From NCBI GenBank assembly GCA_027038175.1, contig JALVYB010000059.1, positions 1 to 36,885 on the forward strand: DNA of 36,885 nucleotides, given 5' to 3'. The translations under genes were made by a program, and so were the position numbers. Origin of the DNA: Caldifarciminota bacterium (GTDB lineage Bacteria > Hydrothermota > Hydrothermia > UBA1063 > CAJXJZ01). This document shows, piece by piece, positions 25,923 through 35,232 of the stretch. Under the pieces are notes generated by a model. The model was not told where the DNA came from. It was given only the letters and a program-made list of their open reading frames with translations, and made no database searches. The stretch's first letter is position 1. Each line of letters opens with the position of its first letter.

Positions 25923-28364
25923 ATGGATAGGTTTACTAAAGGAGCCAGGAAGGCTATAGATTATGCAAGGAAAGAAGCGGAGAAGTTGCTCCATACCTAT
26001 GTGGGTACGGAGCACCTGCTCCTTGGCTTATTAAGGGTAGAGGATGGAATTGCTTATAGTATTTTGAGTTCACATAATGTGAATCTTGAAAAGGTCAGGA
26101 AACTTGTGCAAAGAGAACTTTCCGCAGGTAACATGTTTCCCCCTCTGAGCATTCAGGACCCATTACCCCTTAATAAAGAGGCGGCAAAGGTTATAACCAA
26201 CGCTGAAGAAGAAGCAAGAAAACTGGGTAAGAGTTACATAGGGACAGAACATCTATTGCTCGGAATTCTCAGGGAGAAGGATTCGTTTACGAGTAGAATA
26301 CTTGCTGGCTTTGACATCACCTATGAGAGCGTAATGGAGCAACTTATAAGTAGTGAGGAGTTTGGTGAGGCAGGTACCAAAGACAAGGCAAAGAAACTCA
26401 AAAACCTGGAGGCCTTTTCTCTTGACCTTACTCATCTTGCAAGAGAAGGGAAACTTGACCCGGTGATTGGAAGAGAAAGAGAAATAGAAAGGGTATTGCA
26501 AATACTTGCAAGAAGAAAGAAAAATAACCCGGTACTTATAGGTGAACCCGGTGTTGGTAAAACTGCTATTGTTGAGGGGATTGCCCAAAAGATAGCGAGG
26601 GGCGAGGTGCCTGATGCACTATTAGATAAAAGAATTCTGGCGCTTGACCTTGCTGCTGTTGTGGCTGGTACCAAATACAGAGGGCAGTTTGAGGAAAGGC
26701 TAAAGGCAATAGTGAATGAGGCTACACAGGCTAAAGAGGTTATCCTGTTTATTGATGAGATACACACTCTTTCAGGTGCAGGAGCAGCAGAAGGTGCACT
26801 GGATGCCTCCAATATATTGAAACCTGCCCTTGCAAGAGGGCTTTTGCAGGTAATAGGAGCCACTACTCTTGAGGATTACAGAAAGTATATTGAAAAGGAT
26901 GGAGCGCTTGAGAGAAGGTTTCAGCCTATAATAGTTGATCCACCTACAGTGGAAGAAACCATAGAAATTTTGAAAGGGCTTAAAGAGAAGTATGAGCAGT
27001 TTCATGGTGTTAAATACTCTGATGCAGCCATAGAAGCAGCAGCCAGACTTTCAGATAGATACATTGTTGGAAGGTTTCTGCCTGATAAGGCTATTGACGT
27101 CCTTGATGAGGCGGGTGCAAAGCTTAAGCTTGGCTCTGTGGCTTCTGATGAGAAGCTTGAAGAGTGGAAGAAGGAACTGGAAACTGTTAGAAGGTATAAG
27201 GAACGCGCGGTGAAAAATCAGGAATACGAACTTGCAGCACATTACAGAGATAGGGAAAAGGAACTTAAGGTTTTAATTGCAGAGAGAAAGCGGAAGTTAC
27301 ATAAAGAAGGGAAGGCGCCTGTAGTAAAGAGAGAGCACATTGCCGAGATTATTTCTCTATGGACGGGGATTCCTGTAAGCAGACTCTCTCAGACTGAGCA
27401 GGAAAGATTGCTCCATATGGAAGAGGAATTGAAGAAGAGGGTGGTAGGCCAGGATGAGGCTATTAATGCTCTTGCAAAGGCAATCAGAAGGGCCAGAGCC
27501 GGAATAAAGGATCCGAGAAGACCAATTGGTTCCTTTATTTTCCTCGGTCCAACCGGTGTTGGTAAGACTGAAACAGCAAAAGCCCTTGCTGAATTCCTAT
27601 TTGGAGATAGAGATGCACTTATTGAGGTGGATATGTCAGAATATATGGAGAAGTTTAATGTGTCCAAACTCATTGGTGCACCTCCTGGATATGTGGGATA
27701 CGATGAAGGTGGCCAACTTACAGAAAAGGTAAGAAGAAAACCATATTCTGTGGTTCTCTTTGACGAGATTGAAAAGGCACATCCTGATGTATTTCATCTT
27801 CTTTTGCAGGTCCTTGAAGAGGGTGTTCTCACAGATAACTATGGCAGAAAGGTGAGTTTCAGAAATACAGTTATAATTTTCACGTCCAATATAGGCACCA
27901 AGTTTTTGAGAAAGCAAACCCAGCTCGGATTTAAAGAGCAGAAACTTGAGGTTAAGGATAAGTTCACAAGGGATTATCTCTTATCTGAACTTAAAAAGAC
28001 GGCGCCACCGGAGTTTTTGAACAGGATAGATGAAGTTATTATCTTCCGCTCTCTGTCAAAAGAATCACTCAAAAAGATTATAGATATACTCCTTGAAGAC
28101 CTAAAGAGCAGGTTGAGAGACAGGAAGATAGAGTTTTCCCTTACTGAAGAGGCAAAGGATTTCCTTGTTGAACGTGGATACGATGAGGAGTATGGAGCAA
28201 GGCCTTTGAGAAGGGTGTTGAGAAAATATATAGAGGAGCCTCTTTCAGAAGCCATATTAAGAGGAGAGATTAAGGAAGGGGCTAACGTTGTTGCAGATGT
28301 CAGGGAAGAGGCCATTGTGTTTGATAAAGTAAAATCCATAGAAGCATCCCAGCAAAAGGACTGA
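25923..28364 (+). CDS. clpC: ATP-dependent Clp protease ATPase subunit ClpC
   Basis: Class I Clp AAA+ unfoldase, 813 residues. The N-terminal double Clp repeat (~1-145) contains AEKLLHTYVGTEHLLLGLL and GKSYIGTEHLLLGIL. AAA-1 has Walker A GEPGVGKT with Lys213 and a Walker B LFIDEIHTL. The middle region (~410-470) is ClpC-like with a UVR-type segment, YELAAHYRDREKEL. AAA-2 has GPTGVGKT with Lys548 and Walker B VLFDEIEKAHPDVF. QLGF after the second AAA core is a possible ClpP-docking loop. ClpC is preferred over ClpA or ClpB because of the short middle region. No clpP or adaptor gene is adjacent. It follows the TPR gene by one base. Confidence 0.94.
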   Translation: MDRFTKGARKAIDYARKEAEKLLHTYVGTEHLLLGLLRVEDGIAYSILSSHNVNLEKVRKLVQRELSAGNMFPPLSIQDPLPLNKEAAKVITNAEEEARKLGKSYIGTEHLLLGILREKDSFTSRILAGFDITYESVMEQLISSEEFGEAGTKDKAKKLKNLEAFSLDLTHLAREGKLDPVIGREREIERVLQILARRKKNNPVLIGEPGVGKTAIVEGIAQKIARGEVPDALLDKRILALDLAAVVAGTKYRGQFEERLKAIVNEATQAKEVILFIDEIHTLSGAGAAEGALDASNILKPALARGLLQVIGATTLEDYRKYIEKDGALERRFQPIIVDPPTVEETIEILKGLKEKYEQFHGVKYSDAAIEAAARLSDRYIVGRFLPDKAIDVLDEAGAKLKLGSVASDEKLEEWKKELETVRRYKERAVKNQEYELAAHYRDREKELKVLIAERKRKLHKEGKAPVVKREHIAEIISLWTGIPVSRLSQTEQERLLHMEEELKKRVVGQDEAINALAKAIRRARAGIKDPRRPIGSFIFLGPTGVGKTETAKALAEFLFGDRDALIEVDMSEYMEKFNVSKLIGAPPGYVGYDEGGQLTEKVRRKPYSVVLFDEIEKAHPDVFHLLLQVLEEGVLTDNYGRKVSFRNTVIIFTSNIGTKFLRKQTQLGFKEQKLEVKDKFTRDYLLSELKKTAPPEFLNRIDEVIIFRSLSKESLKKIIDILLEDLKSRLRDRKIEFSLTEEAKDFLVERGYDEEYGARPLRRVLRKYIEEPLSEAILRGEIKEGANVVADVREEAIVFDKVKSIEASQQKD

Positions 28365-28368
28365 GCAA

Positions 28369-30615
28369 ATGTATCTTTTACTCCTTTTTTCCTTCATTGT
28401 GAGAAGTGTAACTTTTCAGGGGAATGTCTGTAATCGCACAGAGTTCTATCGTTCATTTACAGGACTCAGGGAAGGCGTAGATATTTCTTATCCGGAAATT
28501 GATAAGGCTGTAAAAAGTCTTATATCACACAATTTTGCATCTCAGGTTCTGGTAAAGGTAAATAAATTTAACGATACTGTGGACATATTCTTTAGGGTGT
28601 ACGAAAATCCACGAGTGGATAGCATTATCTTCGAAGGCACCAAAAAACTGAAACCTCAGGATATAATGAAGGATAAGAAGAAGACAGAAGGGACCGGAGA
28701 AAATACTGAGGAAAAGGTTGTGGCTCGGTTTCCATTGAGAAGAGGAGACCCCGTATCGGATGCTCTTTTGATGGATGCAGTGTCCTTTATCAAAGATAGA
28801 TACACGGAAAAGGGATATCCATATGCTGAGGTTACTTACAGTTATAAAGACAGAAAAGGGTGCATTACAGATGTTGTTTTCCACGTTAAAGAGGGGCCGA
28901 AGGCGAGGATTAAAAAAGTAGAAATATTTGGTAATAAAGCATTTCCTGATAAAAAACTCATAGGAAAAATGAAGAACAAGCCACGAGGCTTTTTGCGCTC
29001 TGGTAAACTGAAGAGGGAAGAATTAAAAAGTGACATGGAAAGAATAGAGGAGTATTACAAGAACAGAGGTTATATGAATGCGAAAGTAGATTCCTTCAGA
29101 GTGGATAGGAAAGGGAAGGATATCATCATTCGTATTTACATAACTGAAGGGAAAAAGTATGTTGCAGGTTCTGTGCGTTTTACAGGCAATAAGGTCGTTG
29201 ACACAAGGTTACTACATGCACTCTGGGTTATGAGAAAAGGAAGGGTTTATTCACTCAAAAGAATTAGAAAGAGCCTTGAAAATATTCAGGGGTTTTATGC
29301 CGATTCGGGATATATTTACGCCTCCTTGATTCCTCAGGATAGTATCGTCAGAGATACTGTGAACTTTATAGTGTATGTGAATGAAGGAATACGGGTAAGA
29401 GTGAGGAAGGTTAATATAGAGGGCAACACAAAGACCTATGATGAGGTCATAAGAAGAGAGTTGTATTTATTCCCCGGAGAGTACTTCTCAAGAAAAATGG
29501 CAATTCGTTCACAGCGTAATTTATATTACCTCAATTATTTCAGTAATGTGATGATGGATTTCAATAACACGCAGGATTCGTCCCAGATAGACGTTACTTT
29601 CAAGGTGGAGGAAAAATCAACCGGGCAACTTGGCCTTGGTGCTACCTATTCGGAAATTGATGGCCTTTCTTTTTATTTCCAGATACAGGAACCCAACTTC
29701 ATGGGAAGGGGGCAGACTGTTGGGGGGATAGTAGAGTATGGAGCAAATAGAAGAAACATCTCATTGAATTATACTGTACCATGGATAGGTGGTAAAAGAC
29801 GGTCGTTCTCTGGTTCAATTTTTTATACAACCAGATACCTTCCTAACTATACGGAGCAAAAAGAAGGTTTCTCCGTTGGATATAGAGAGCGAATAGTAAG
29901 CGATTATAACTATATTGGTTATGGATACTCTCTTGATAAAACGAGGCTTTACGATATACCGGATGAACTCAAAAGCCTTCCAGAATACAGTGAATGGACC
30001 GGGGGCAAACCAACAGTTACTTCTGCTATTAGTCTTTCATTCACGAGGGATACAAGAGATAGATCTTTCAATGCTATGAGTGGAGAGAGGACGTCAATAA
30101 ATTTGAAACTTGCAGGTGGACCACTATTTGGAGATGCAAATTTTGGAAAGGTAACAGTTGAGAGGTCACAACTTTTTAACTATAAGAAGAAGGTGATTCT
30201 GGCATTAAGAGGATTTACTGGAAGCGTTGTAGGACTTAAAGACGCAAATGATGTGCCGTTTTACGAGAGATTTTTCCTTGGTGATGTGGGAGCCTATGGT
30301 CTTAGAGGATATGAACTAAGAAGCGTAGGTCCATACGAGAATGGATACAACGTTGGCGGCAGGGTATTTATGATAGGTACTGTGGAACTCAGGTATAGGT
30401 TTAGTGAAAGCATGTATGGGCTTTTGTTCTTTGATGCAGGGAATGCCTGGAAGAACTCTTCCTACATGAGGCCTCTTGTTTTGAAAAAAGGTGCTGGCAT
30501 AGGTGTAAGAATGGAAATGCCTATGCTGGGTATTGTGGGATTTGACCTTGCTTACGGATTTGATAATAATGGAGGCAAGTGGGTACCGCATATTCAGTTT
30601 GGTACACAATTCTAA
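28369..30615 (+). CDS. bamA: Outer-membrane assembly factor BamA (Omp85)
   Basis: Central component of the machinery inserting barrel proteins into the outer membrane; 748 residues. A short signal-like leader (about 1-12) precedes five POTRA domains (~12-80, 83-165, 168-250, 253-325, 328-400), shown by repeats such as RIKKVEIFGNKAFPDKKLIG and RVRKVNIEGNTKTYDEVIRR. The second POTRA has a charged insert (~100-122, rich in Lys, Glu and Thr). The barrel (~410-748) contains the conserved loop-6 Arg in YGLRGYEL and ends with phenylalanine. The gene starts four bases after clpC. The leader is unusually short, but no better start is visible. Confidence 0.93.
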   Translation: MYLLLLFSFIVRSVTFQGNVCNRTEFYRSFTGLREGVDISYPEIDKAVKSLISHNFASQVLVKVNKFNDTVDIFFRVYENPRVDSIIFEGTKKLKPQDIMKDKKKTEGTGENTEEKVVARFPLRRGDPVSDALLMDAVSFIKDRYTEKGYPYAEVTYSYKDRKGCITDVVFHVKEGPKARIKKVEIFGNKAFPDKKLIGKMKNKPRGFLRSGKLKREELKSDMERIEEYYKNRGYMNAKVDSFRVDRKGKDIIIRIYITEGKKYVAGSVRFTGNKVVDTRLLHALWVMRKGRVYSLKRIRKSLENIQGFYADSGYIYASLIPQDSIVRDTVNFIVYVNEGIRVRVRKVNIEGNTKTYDEVIRRELYLFPGEYFSRKMAIRSQRNLYYLNYFSNVMMDFNNTQDSSQIDVTFKVEEKSTGQLGLGATYSEIDGLSFYFQIQEPNFMGRGQTVGGIVEYGANRRNISLNYTVPWIGGKRRSFSGSIFYTTRYLPNYTEQKEGFSVGYRERIVSDYNYIGYGYSLDKTRLYDIPDELKSLPEYSEWTGGKPTVTSAISLSFTRDTRDRSFNAMSGERTSINLKLAGGPLFGDANFGKVTVERSQLFNYKKKVILALRGFTGSVVGLKDANDVPFYERFFLGDVGAYGLRGYELRSVGPYENGYNVGGRVFMIGTVELRYRFSESMYGLLFFDAGNAWKNSSYMRPLVLKKGAGIGVRMEMPMLGIVGFDLAYGFDNNGGKWVPHIQFGTQF

Positions 30616-30633
30616 TTTTTAAAGGAGGCTTGT

Positions 30634-31803
30634 ATGGAAAGAGGCAAAAAAGACATTGCAGTATGTTTCCCATTCAAAAAAGAAGATATAGAAGATTTTA
30701 AACGCAATGTAAAAGAGGCTCTTTCACATGAAAGGGTTAGAGACATTCTCCTTGCGGGTCACAGTGAAAATGAGACCTATAAAGGTGTAGAGTCTTTTAT
30801 TAACACACTTTCAGATGATGAACGCTCAAGGATTCATCTTTTCACCCAGAAGCGGATAGGGAGTAAAAGGCCTGGAAAGGGCGATGGAATGAATACCGCT
30901 ATAAAATACTTCGTTGAAAATACACGTTCAAGGTTTTTGCATTTCTATGATGCTGATATAAAGTCTTTCGATAGGACATGGATAGACAGGGTGCAAAAGA
31001 GACTTGATGAGGGATTTGATGTGGCGAGGTGTTTTTTCCCGAGGGCCTATACAGATGCAATGGTTACGTGGAACATTACCCGTACAGGATTTGCCTACAC
31101 ATGGCCTGATACGATTCTTCCTGACATAGAACAGCCACTTGGAGGCGAACTTGGTATAAGAAGGGAAGTAGCAGAGAAATTATCTATGGATGAACTTGTA
31201 CTTGACGCAAGTGATTGGTCTATAGACACGGCATTGACCATTGCATTTGCAAGATACAATGTGAAGCTGTATGAAGTGTATATCAAAGAGGGCAAGCACC
31301 ACAAACTATATGGGAAACTCAGTGACCTTGAGACAATGGCGGTTGAATGTTTTAATGTAATTAAAGAGAACAGAAGACTTGTAATAGATACCAGTCACAT
31401 GGTGTATGAAAAGGATAAAATAGAATCTGTGCCTGAGGAATACAAAAAACGTATAGCATTTGATATTGACGGAAGCATAAAAGAGTTTAAGAGTGGTTGG
31501 ACAGATGAGATGAAGAGCATAGTAAAAGAGTATTTGCCCAAAGACGTTAGCCTGAAAGTGCTTGATGCGGTAGAGGATGGCAACTATGACTTTATGGATA
31601 CTAATATGTGGTACGATGTTTATGATGCTCTTATGAAGCATTTTGATATAAAAAAACAGGCCTGGAGACGTGTTCTCTTTAAACTGTGGGTGTTGAGAGT
31701 ATTAAATCATGCAAAACTCGCTTTAAAAGACCCGGATGAATCCCTCAAGTCCCTGCAGGAGATGGTAGAATTATTTCGCAAAAAGCGACTTTCCAGGGTT
31801 TAG
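30634..31803 (+). CDS. mgs: Mannosylglycerate synthase (GT78 family)
   Basis: Makes the compatible solute 2-O-alpha-mannosyl-glycerate in one step from GDP-mannose and D-glycerate. 389 residues, strikingly like the Rhodothermus marinus enzyme as I recall it: FPFKKED at the N-terminus, KRPGKGDGMNTAIKYF, HFYDADIKSF with the metal-binding Asp106-x-Asp108, FPRAYTDAMVTWNITRTGFA, IEQPLGGELGIRREV, SDWSIDTALT, EGKHHKLYG and FMDTNMWYDVYDALMKHF. No mannosyl-3-phosphoglycerate synthase/phosphatase pair is seen, so this is the single-step route. RBS AAAGGAGG precedes. Its GDP-mannose could come from the guanylyltransferase at 35664. It ends two bases from the convergent FakA/FakB fusion gene, with no terminator between. 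Confidence 0.9.
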   Translation: MERGKKDIAVCFPFKKEDIEDFKRNVKEALSHERVRDILLAGHSENETYKGVESFINTLSDDERSRIHLFTQKRIGSKRPGKGDGMNTAIKYFVENTRSRFLHFYDADIKSFDRTWIDRVQKRLDEGFDVARCFFPRAYTDAMVTWNITRTGFAYTWPDTILPDIEQPLGGELGIRREVAEKLSMDELVLDASDWSIDTALTIAFARYNVKLYEVYIKEGKHHKLYGKLSDLETMAVECFNVIKENRRLVIDTSHMVYEKDKIESVPEEYKKRIAFDIDGSIKEFKSGWTDEMKSIVKEYLPKDVSLKVLDAVEDGNYDFMDTNMWYDVYDALMKHFDIKKQAWRRVLFKLWVLRVLNHAKLALKDPDESLKSLQEMVELFRKKRLSRV

Positions 31804-31805
31804 AT

Positions 31806-33596
31806 TTATATTCTTGGGATTGCCACAACCCCTGCGGAATTGGGACCTGTGTAGGCACCAATTACAGGTGATGCCCATGTCTTAATTGAAGTGTGAACAT
31901 TGAACCTGTTTAAAGCAAACTCTTCCAGTCTTTTCAAGCCTTCCTCAAATGCAAAGTGTGTGAATCCGAAGTCGTATTCCCAGTTCTTTTTGAGAGTTTC
32001 GTCAAGGATTGCACACATTTTGTCAATTGCCTTATCAATCCCCCTTATTTTATCCTGTGCGTAGAGTGCTCCTTTTTCATCAAAGGTAAGTATGGGCTTT
32101 ATTTTAAGGTAGGTGCCAATAGCACCACTTATTTTTCCGATTTTGCCTCTTTTAATAAGTGCCTTGAGGTCTCCGACAACGAGAAGATACTTTGAATAGG
32201 ATACGAGTTTGTTAAGATAGGAGACTATCTCTTTGAGTGTGTAGCCTTCCTCTGCTTTTTCTCTTGCTCTGAGTGCAAGGAGCGTTTCTCCGAGTGATGC
32301 CATTCTTGAATCAAATACGTATATGTTTTCCATTCTATCACCGAAACTTTTCTGTGCTAACTGGGCTGCACCAAATGTGCCGGATAGTTTCGATGAAAGG
32401 GTTATAACAATTACGTTTTTGTATTTTTCAAAGGCTCTTTCTATAGCCTGTTTGAAATCATTGGGTGCAGGCTGGGAGGTTTTAATATCGTGTTTACCCT
32501 CAAGAATCATACGAGTTATTTCTTCTCTTGTAATATCAATCCCTTCTTTATATGGTGTACCATTAATAAAAACCGTGAGTGGAACGATGTATATGTCGTG
32601 TTCATGGGCGAGGTCAATGGGAAAATCGGATGCAGAGTCTACCACAATTCCAAGCTCCTTTTTCTGAGCCATTTGATTCATCTCTATCATATCGTCTATC
32701 TTCTTTTTGAGGATTTTCCCCTCTTTCCTGAGAGTTTCAAACACCTTATCTGGCCAGTTTGTATGAACATGAATATGGAATAGTTTCCCTGCTCCCATTA
32801 CTATTAGGGAGCTACCAAGTGCTGCAAGAAGTAGTTTTAATTTTTTCTGGGAAAGGCCCTCACCTTCCAGAACAGCCTCTGTGCAGTATCGTTCTTTTAT
32901 TTCTTCCTGTTCGATGTAGTCGCTTTTCCTCTGCTCATCTTCAAAGTCAATATCTGGCATTTCGTAGTGGCCTTCCTTGAAATACCGATAAAGGCCTTCA
33001 ATCAATAAAAAATATCCGAATGCACCCGCGTCTATAACTTCTTTCCCCTTGAGTTTAAGCATGGCTTCCTTGGTCTTCTCAAGAGAATTCTTTGTCTCGT
33101 GGTACACATGTTCAAGAAGTTTTACAAAGTCATTATGCTTCCGGGCAGCTTGCATTGCAGCCTTTGCAGAATCTTTCATCACTGTGAGTATGGTTCCCTC
33201 AACAGGGTTTTCTATGGCTTTGTAAGTATTATCCACAGCCCGGTTAAGAGCCTCTGCAAACTCTTTTGCACTGAGCGTTTCTTTGCCTTTGATTGCTTCC
33301 TGAAATTCTATGAAAAACTGGGAGAGTATTACCCCTGAGTTACCTTTTGCCTCCAGAACAAGTGCCTCTGCAAATCGTTTAACAACTTCACATAATTTGA
33401 GTTGTTCTCCCGCTTCAATGAGAGCCGGAGCAGCTCCTCTGAGTGTATGGGAAAGGTTGGAACCAGTATCACCGTCTGGAACAGGAAAAACGTTTATTGA
33501 GTTAAGATATTCTCTTTTTTTAAGCAAATTTGCTATGGCTGTCAGTATTCCTTTTGAGAAATCCGAACCTTTCAAAAACTTTTTCATATCAGACAT
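31806..33596 (-). CDS. DhaL (FakA-like) - DegV (FakB-like) fusion, putative fatty acid kinase
   Basis: 596 residues on the minus strand. The N-terminal DhaL/DAK2 kinase domain (~8-205) has the metal/ATP aspartates Asp41 and Asp43 in NVFPVPDGDTGSNLSHTL and GNSGVILSQFF. A FakA-type middle segment (~235-300) holds LFHIHVHTN. From ~315 a full DegV domain follows: GIVVDSASDFP, VPLTVFINGTPYKEGID, TSQPAPNDF, and the fatty-acyl-binding ITLSSKLSGTFGAAQLA. In Firmicutes FakA and FakB are separate proteins that phosphorylate host- or membrane-derived fatty acids for phospholipid synthesis. Here both are on one chain, so an intramolecular fatty acid kinase is inferred. The ATG at 33596 coincides with the predicted transcription start. 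Confidence 0.85.
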   Translation of the reverse strand: MSDMKKFLKGSDFSKGILTAIANLLKKREYLNSINVFPVPDGDTGSNLSHTLRGAAPALIEAGEQLKLCEVVKRFAEALVLEAKGNSGVILSQFFIEFQEAIKGKETLSAKEFAEALNRAVDNTYKAIENPVEGTILTVMKDSAKAAMQAARKHNDFVKLLEHVYHETKNSLEKTKEAMLKLKGKEVIDAGAFGYFLLIEGLYRYFKEGHYEMPDIDFEDEQRKSDYIEQEEIKERYCTEAVLEGEGLSQKKLKLLLAALGSSLIVMGAGKLFHIHVHTNWPDKVFETLRKEGKILKKKIDDMIEMNQMAQKKELGIVVDSASDFPIDLAHEHDIYIVPLTVFINGTPYKEGIDITREEITRMILEGKHDIKTSQPAPNDFKQAIERAFEKYKNVIVITLSSKLSGTFGAAQLAQKSFGDRMENIYVFDSRMASLGETLLALRAREKAEEGYTLKEIVSYLNKLVSYSKYLLVVGDLKALIKRGKIGKISGAIGTYLKIKPILTFDEKGALYAQDKIRGIDKAIDKMCAILDETLKKNWEYDFGFTHFAFEEGLKRLEEFALNRFNVHTSIKTWASPVIGAYTGPNSAGVVAIPRI

Positions 33597-33602
33597 GACT
33601 AT

Positions 33603-33631
33603 ATTCTAAATTGAAATCCTTGACTGGTCAA
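33603..33631 (-). promoter_or_regulatory. Sigma70-type promoter for the FakA/FakB fusion (leaderless)
   Basis: Read on the minus strand, TTGACC (33631-33626), a 17-base spacer and TAGAAT (33608-33603). Six bases separate the -10 box from the A of ATG at 33596, so the mRNA would begin at or next to the start codon. Its -35 box lies directly against that of the divergent promoter. Confidence 0.7.
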
Positions 33632-33648
33632 AGAAGTGGTTTTATTAT
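33620..33648 (+). promoter_or_regulatory. Sigma70-type promoter for the HD-GYP/GGDEF gene (near-leaderless)
   Basis: TTGACT (33620-33625), a 17-base spacer, then TATTAT (33643-33648). ATG 33658 begins nine bases after the -10 box, and no Shine-Dalgarno is visible before it. The predicted transcript has a leader of at most about three bases. Confidence 0.7.
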
Positions 33649-33657
33649 GATGTAACT

Positions 33658-35232
33658 ATGAGAAAATGGGTAGAACTTTTGTCCATTATTCCTGAACTCA
33701 GGTATCCTGAACTTTTAGGACATGGTTACAGGGTGGCTGAGTATACAAAGAAGGTTGCGCAGGCGATGGGAGTATACAGCGAGGAACTTTATTATGTTGC
33801 TTTTCTGCATGATGTGGGAAAGATTATTATTCCTGAGATGATTCTAACAAAGCCACGACATCTTGAGAATGAGGAGATAGCCATAATGAAAGAGCATCCC
33901 GTTTATAGTGAGAAGTTAATAGGGAGAATAGATGCTCTGAGAAGTTATGCACAGTGGGCAAGATGGCATCATGAGTATGTAAATGGAAAGGGATACCCGG
34001 ATGGGATTCCATCGCTTTCATTACCTCTTGAGGTTAGAATTCTTGCTGTTTGTAATGCCTATGCCGCACTAACTGAGGCAAGGCCCTATAGAAAGGCATT
34101 TACCTCAAAAGAGGCCAAAAATGAACTTAAAAAGGATGCCGGTAAGAAGTGGGACAAAGAGGTTGTTGATGTCGTAGCAAAAGTGTTAAAACCCATAAAG
34201 TTTGATACAACCGAGTATGAAGATATTATAAGACAGGAAAAGAGGTTGTATGCTCCTATAATGCGTCTTCAGGCTATATACAGAATTGGAGAAGAGATAA
34301 AGAGTCTCTCTGATGTTGATAATTTCTTTAGGAGGGTTCTTTTCATCATAAAGGATGTTTTGAGGATAGAGGGTAAATATTTTTTGCTTGTACCTGAAGG
34401 AAATGCTCTTAAAGTTGTGGCCCAGGTTGGAGCAAATGAGAGTGTGGTGGGTCTTAAAATGCCTCCTGATAAAGGACTCTCGACTTATGCCTACAAACAT
34501 AGAGTTCCGGTTATAGTAAATGATGTTACAGCTGATGATAGATTCTACCCAACTCCTGGTGAAGTGGTAAAATCGGAAATTGCCATCCCGGTAATATTCC
34601 GCAACAAGGTGGTAGGAGTAATCGATATAGAATCCATTGAGAAGGACTCATTTACCATGTATGATAGACAGTTTATTGAAGCAGTTGCGGGTACTATTGC
34701 TCCGGTTTTGCAGGCAGCAGAAGTGATGCTAAGGCTCAAAGAACTTGCATTTACGGACAGTCTCACAGGAGCATATACCTTTGCTTATCTTGAAAATGAG
34801 TTTGATAGGCTTGTGTCCACGGCAGAGAGAGATGGCAGAAAATTTGCATTGGTGTTCGTTGACCTCGACTCTTTAAAACGTGTTAATGACACAATGGGAC
34901 ATCTCTATGGGGATAAACTTCTTCAACTTCTTGTCGAAGTTTTCAAGAAAAATTTGAGGAAATCAGATTTTATCACCAGGTATGGAGGAGATGAATTTAT
35001 AGTTATCCTCTGGGGCTCAGAAAGGGAGGAGGCAATTAGCATTATTGAGAGAATAAAGAAAGTATTTGAAGAGGAGAGTTTGAGCAGAGTAGGAGGAGAT
35101 AAAGATAAACCTCATTCATTCTCTTATGGAGTTGCTATATTCCCTGACCAGGGTAAAAAACTTACCAAACTCATTAAAGAGGCAGATAGTGAAATGTACA
35201 AGTTTAAAGCCTTAAGAAAAGGCCTTCTCTGA
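33658..35232 (+). CDS. HD-GYP - GAF - GGDEF signalling protein (c-di-GMP turnover)
   Basis: 524 residues, no membrane segment. The HD-GYP domain (~15-190) is complete: His22, His51-Asp52 in LHDVGK, His80, and HHEYVNGKGYP (104-114). A GAF domain (~205-350) has GLSTYAYKHRVPVIVNDV and EIAIPVIFRNKVVGVIDIES. The GGDEF domain (~365-524) has LTGAYTFAYLENEF, the intact GGDEF at 443-447, and an upstream RxxD inhibitory site (434-437, five residues before GGDEF). It could therefore both make and break cyclic dinucleotides under GAF ligand control. The direction that dominates is unknown. It is transcribed from the divergent promoter region and followed by a free receiver domain. Confidence 0.9.
   Translation: MRKWVELLSIIPELRYPELLGHGYRVAEYTKKVAQAMGVYSEELYYVAFLHDVGKIIIPEMILTKPRHLENEEIAIMKEHPVYSEKLIGRIDALRSYAQWARWHHEYVNGKGYPDGIPSLSLPLEVRILAVCNAYAALTEARPYRKAFTSKEAKNELKKDAGKKWDKEVVDVVAKVLKPIKFDTTEYEDIIRQEKRLYAPIMRLQAIYRIGEEIKSLSDVDNFFRRVLFIIKDVLRIEGKYFLLVPEGNALKVVAQVGANESVVGLKMPPDKGLSTYAYKHRVPVIVNDVTADDRFYPTPGEVVKSEIAIPVIFRNKVVGVIDIESIEKDSFTMYDRQFIEAVAGTIAPVLQAAEVMLRLKELAFTDSLTGAYTFAYLENEFDRLVSTAERDGRKFALVFVDLDSLKRVNDTMGHLYGDKLLQLLVEVFKKNLRKSDFITRYGGDEFIVILWGSEREEAISIIERIKKVFEEESLSRVGGDKDKPHSFSYGVAIFPDQGKKLTKLIKEADSEMYKFKALRKGLL

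Noticed and set aside
31801-31808. Bidirectional terminator between the convergent genes
   Set aside because: Only two bases separate the two stop codons and no stem-loop is visible on either side.
32323-32667. Plus-strand frames within the FakA/FakB fusion
   Set aside because: They are shadows of the minus-strand gene; the DhaL and DegV motifs are unambiguous on the minus strand.
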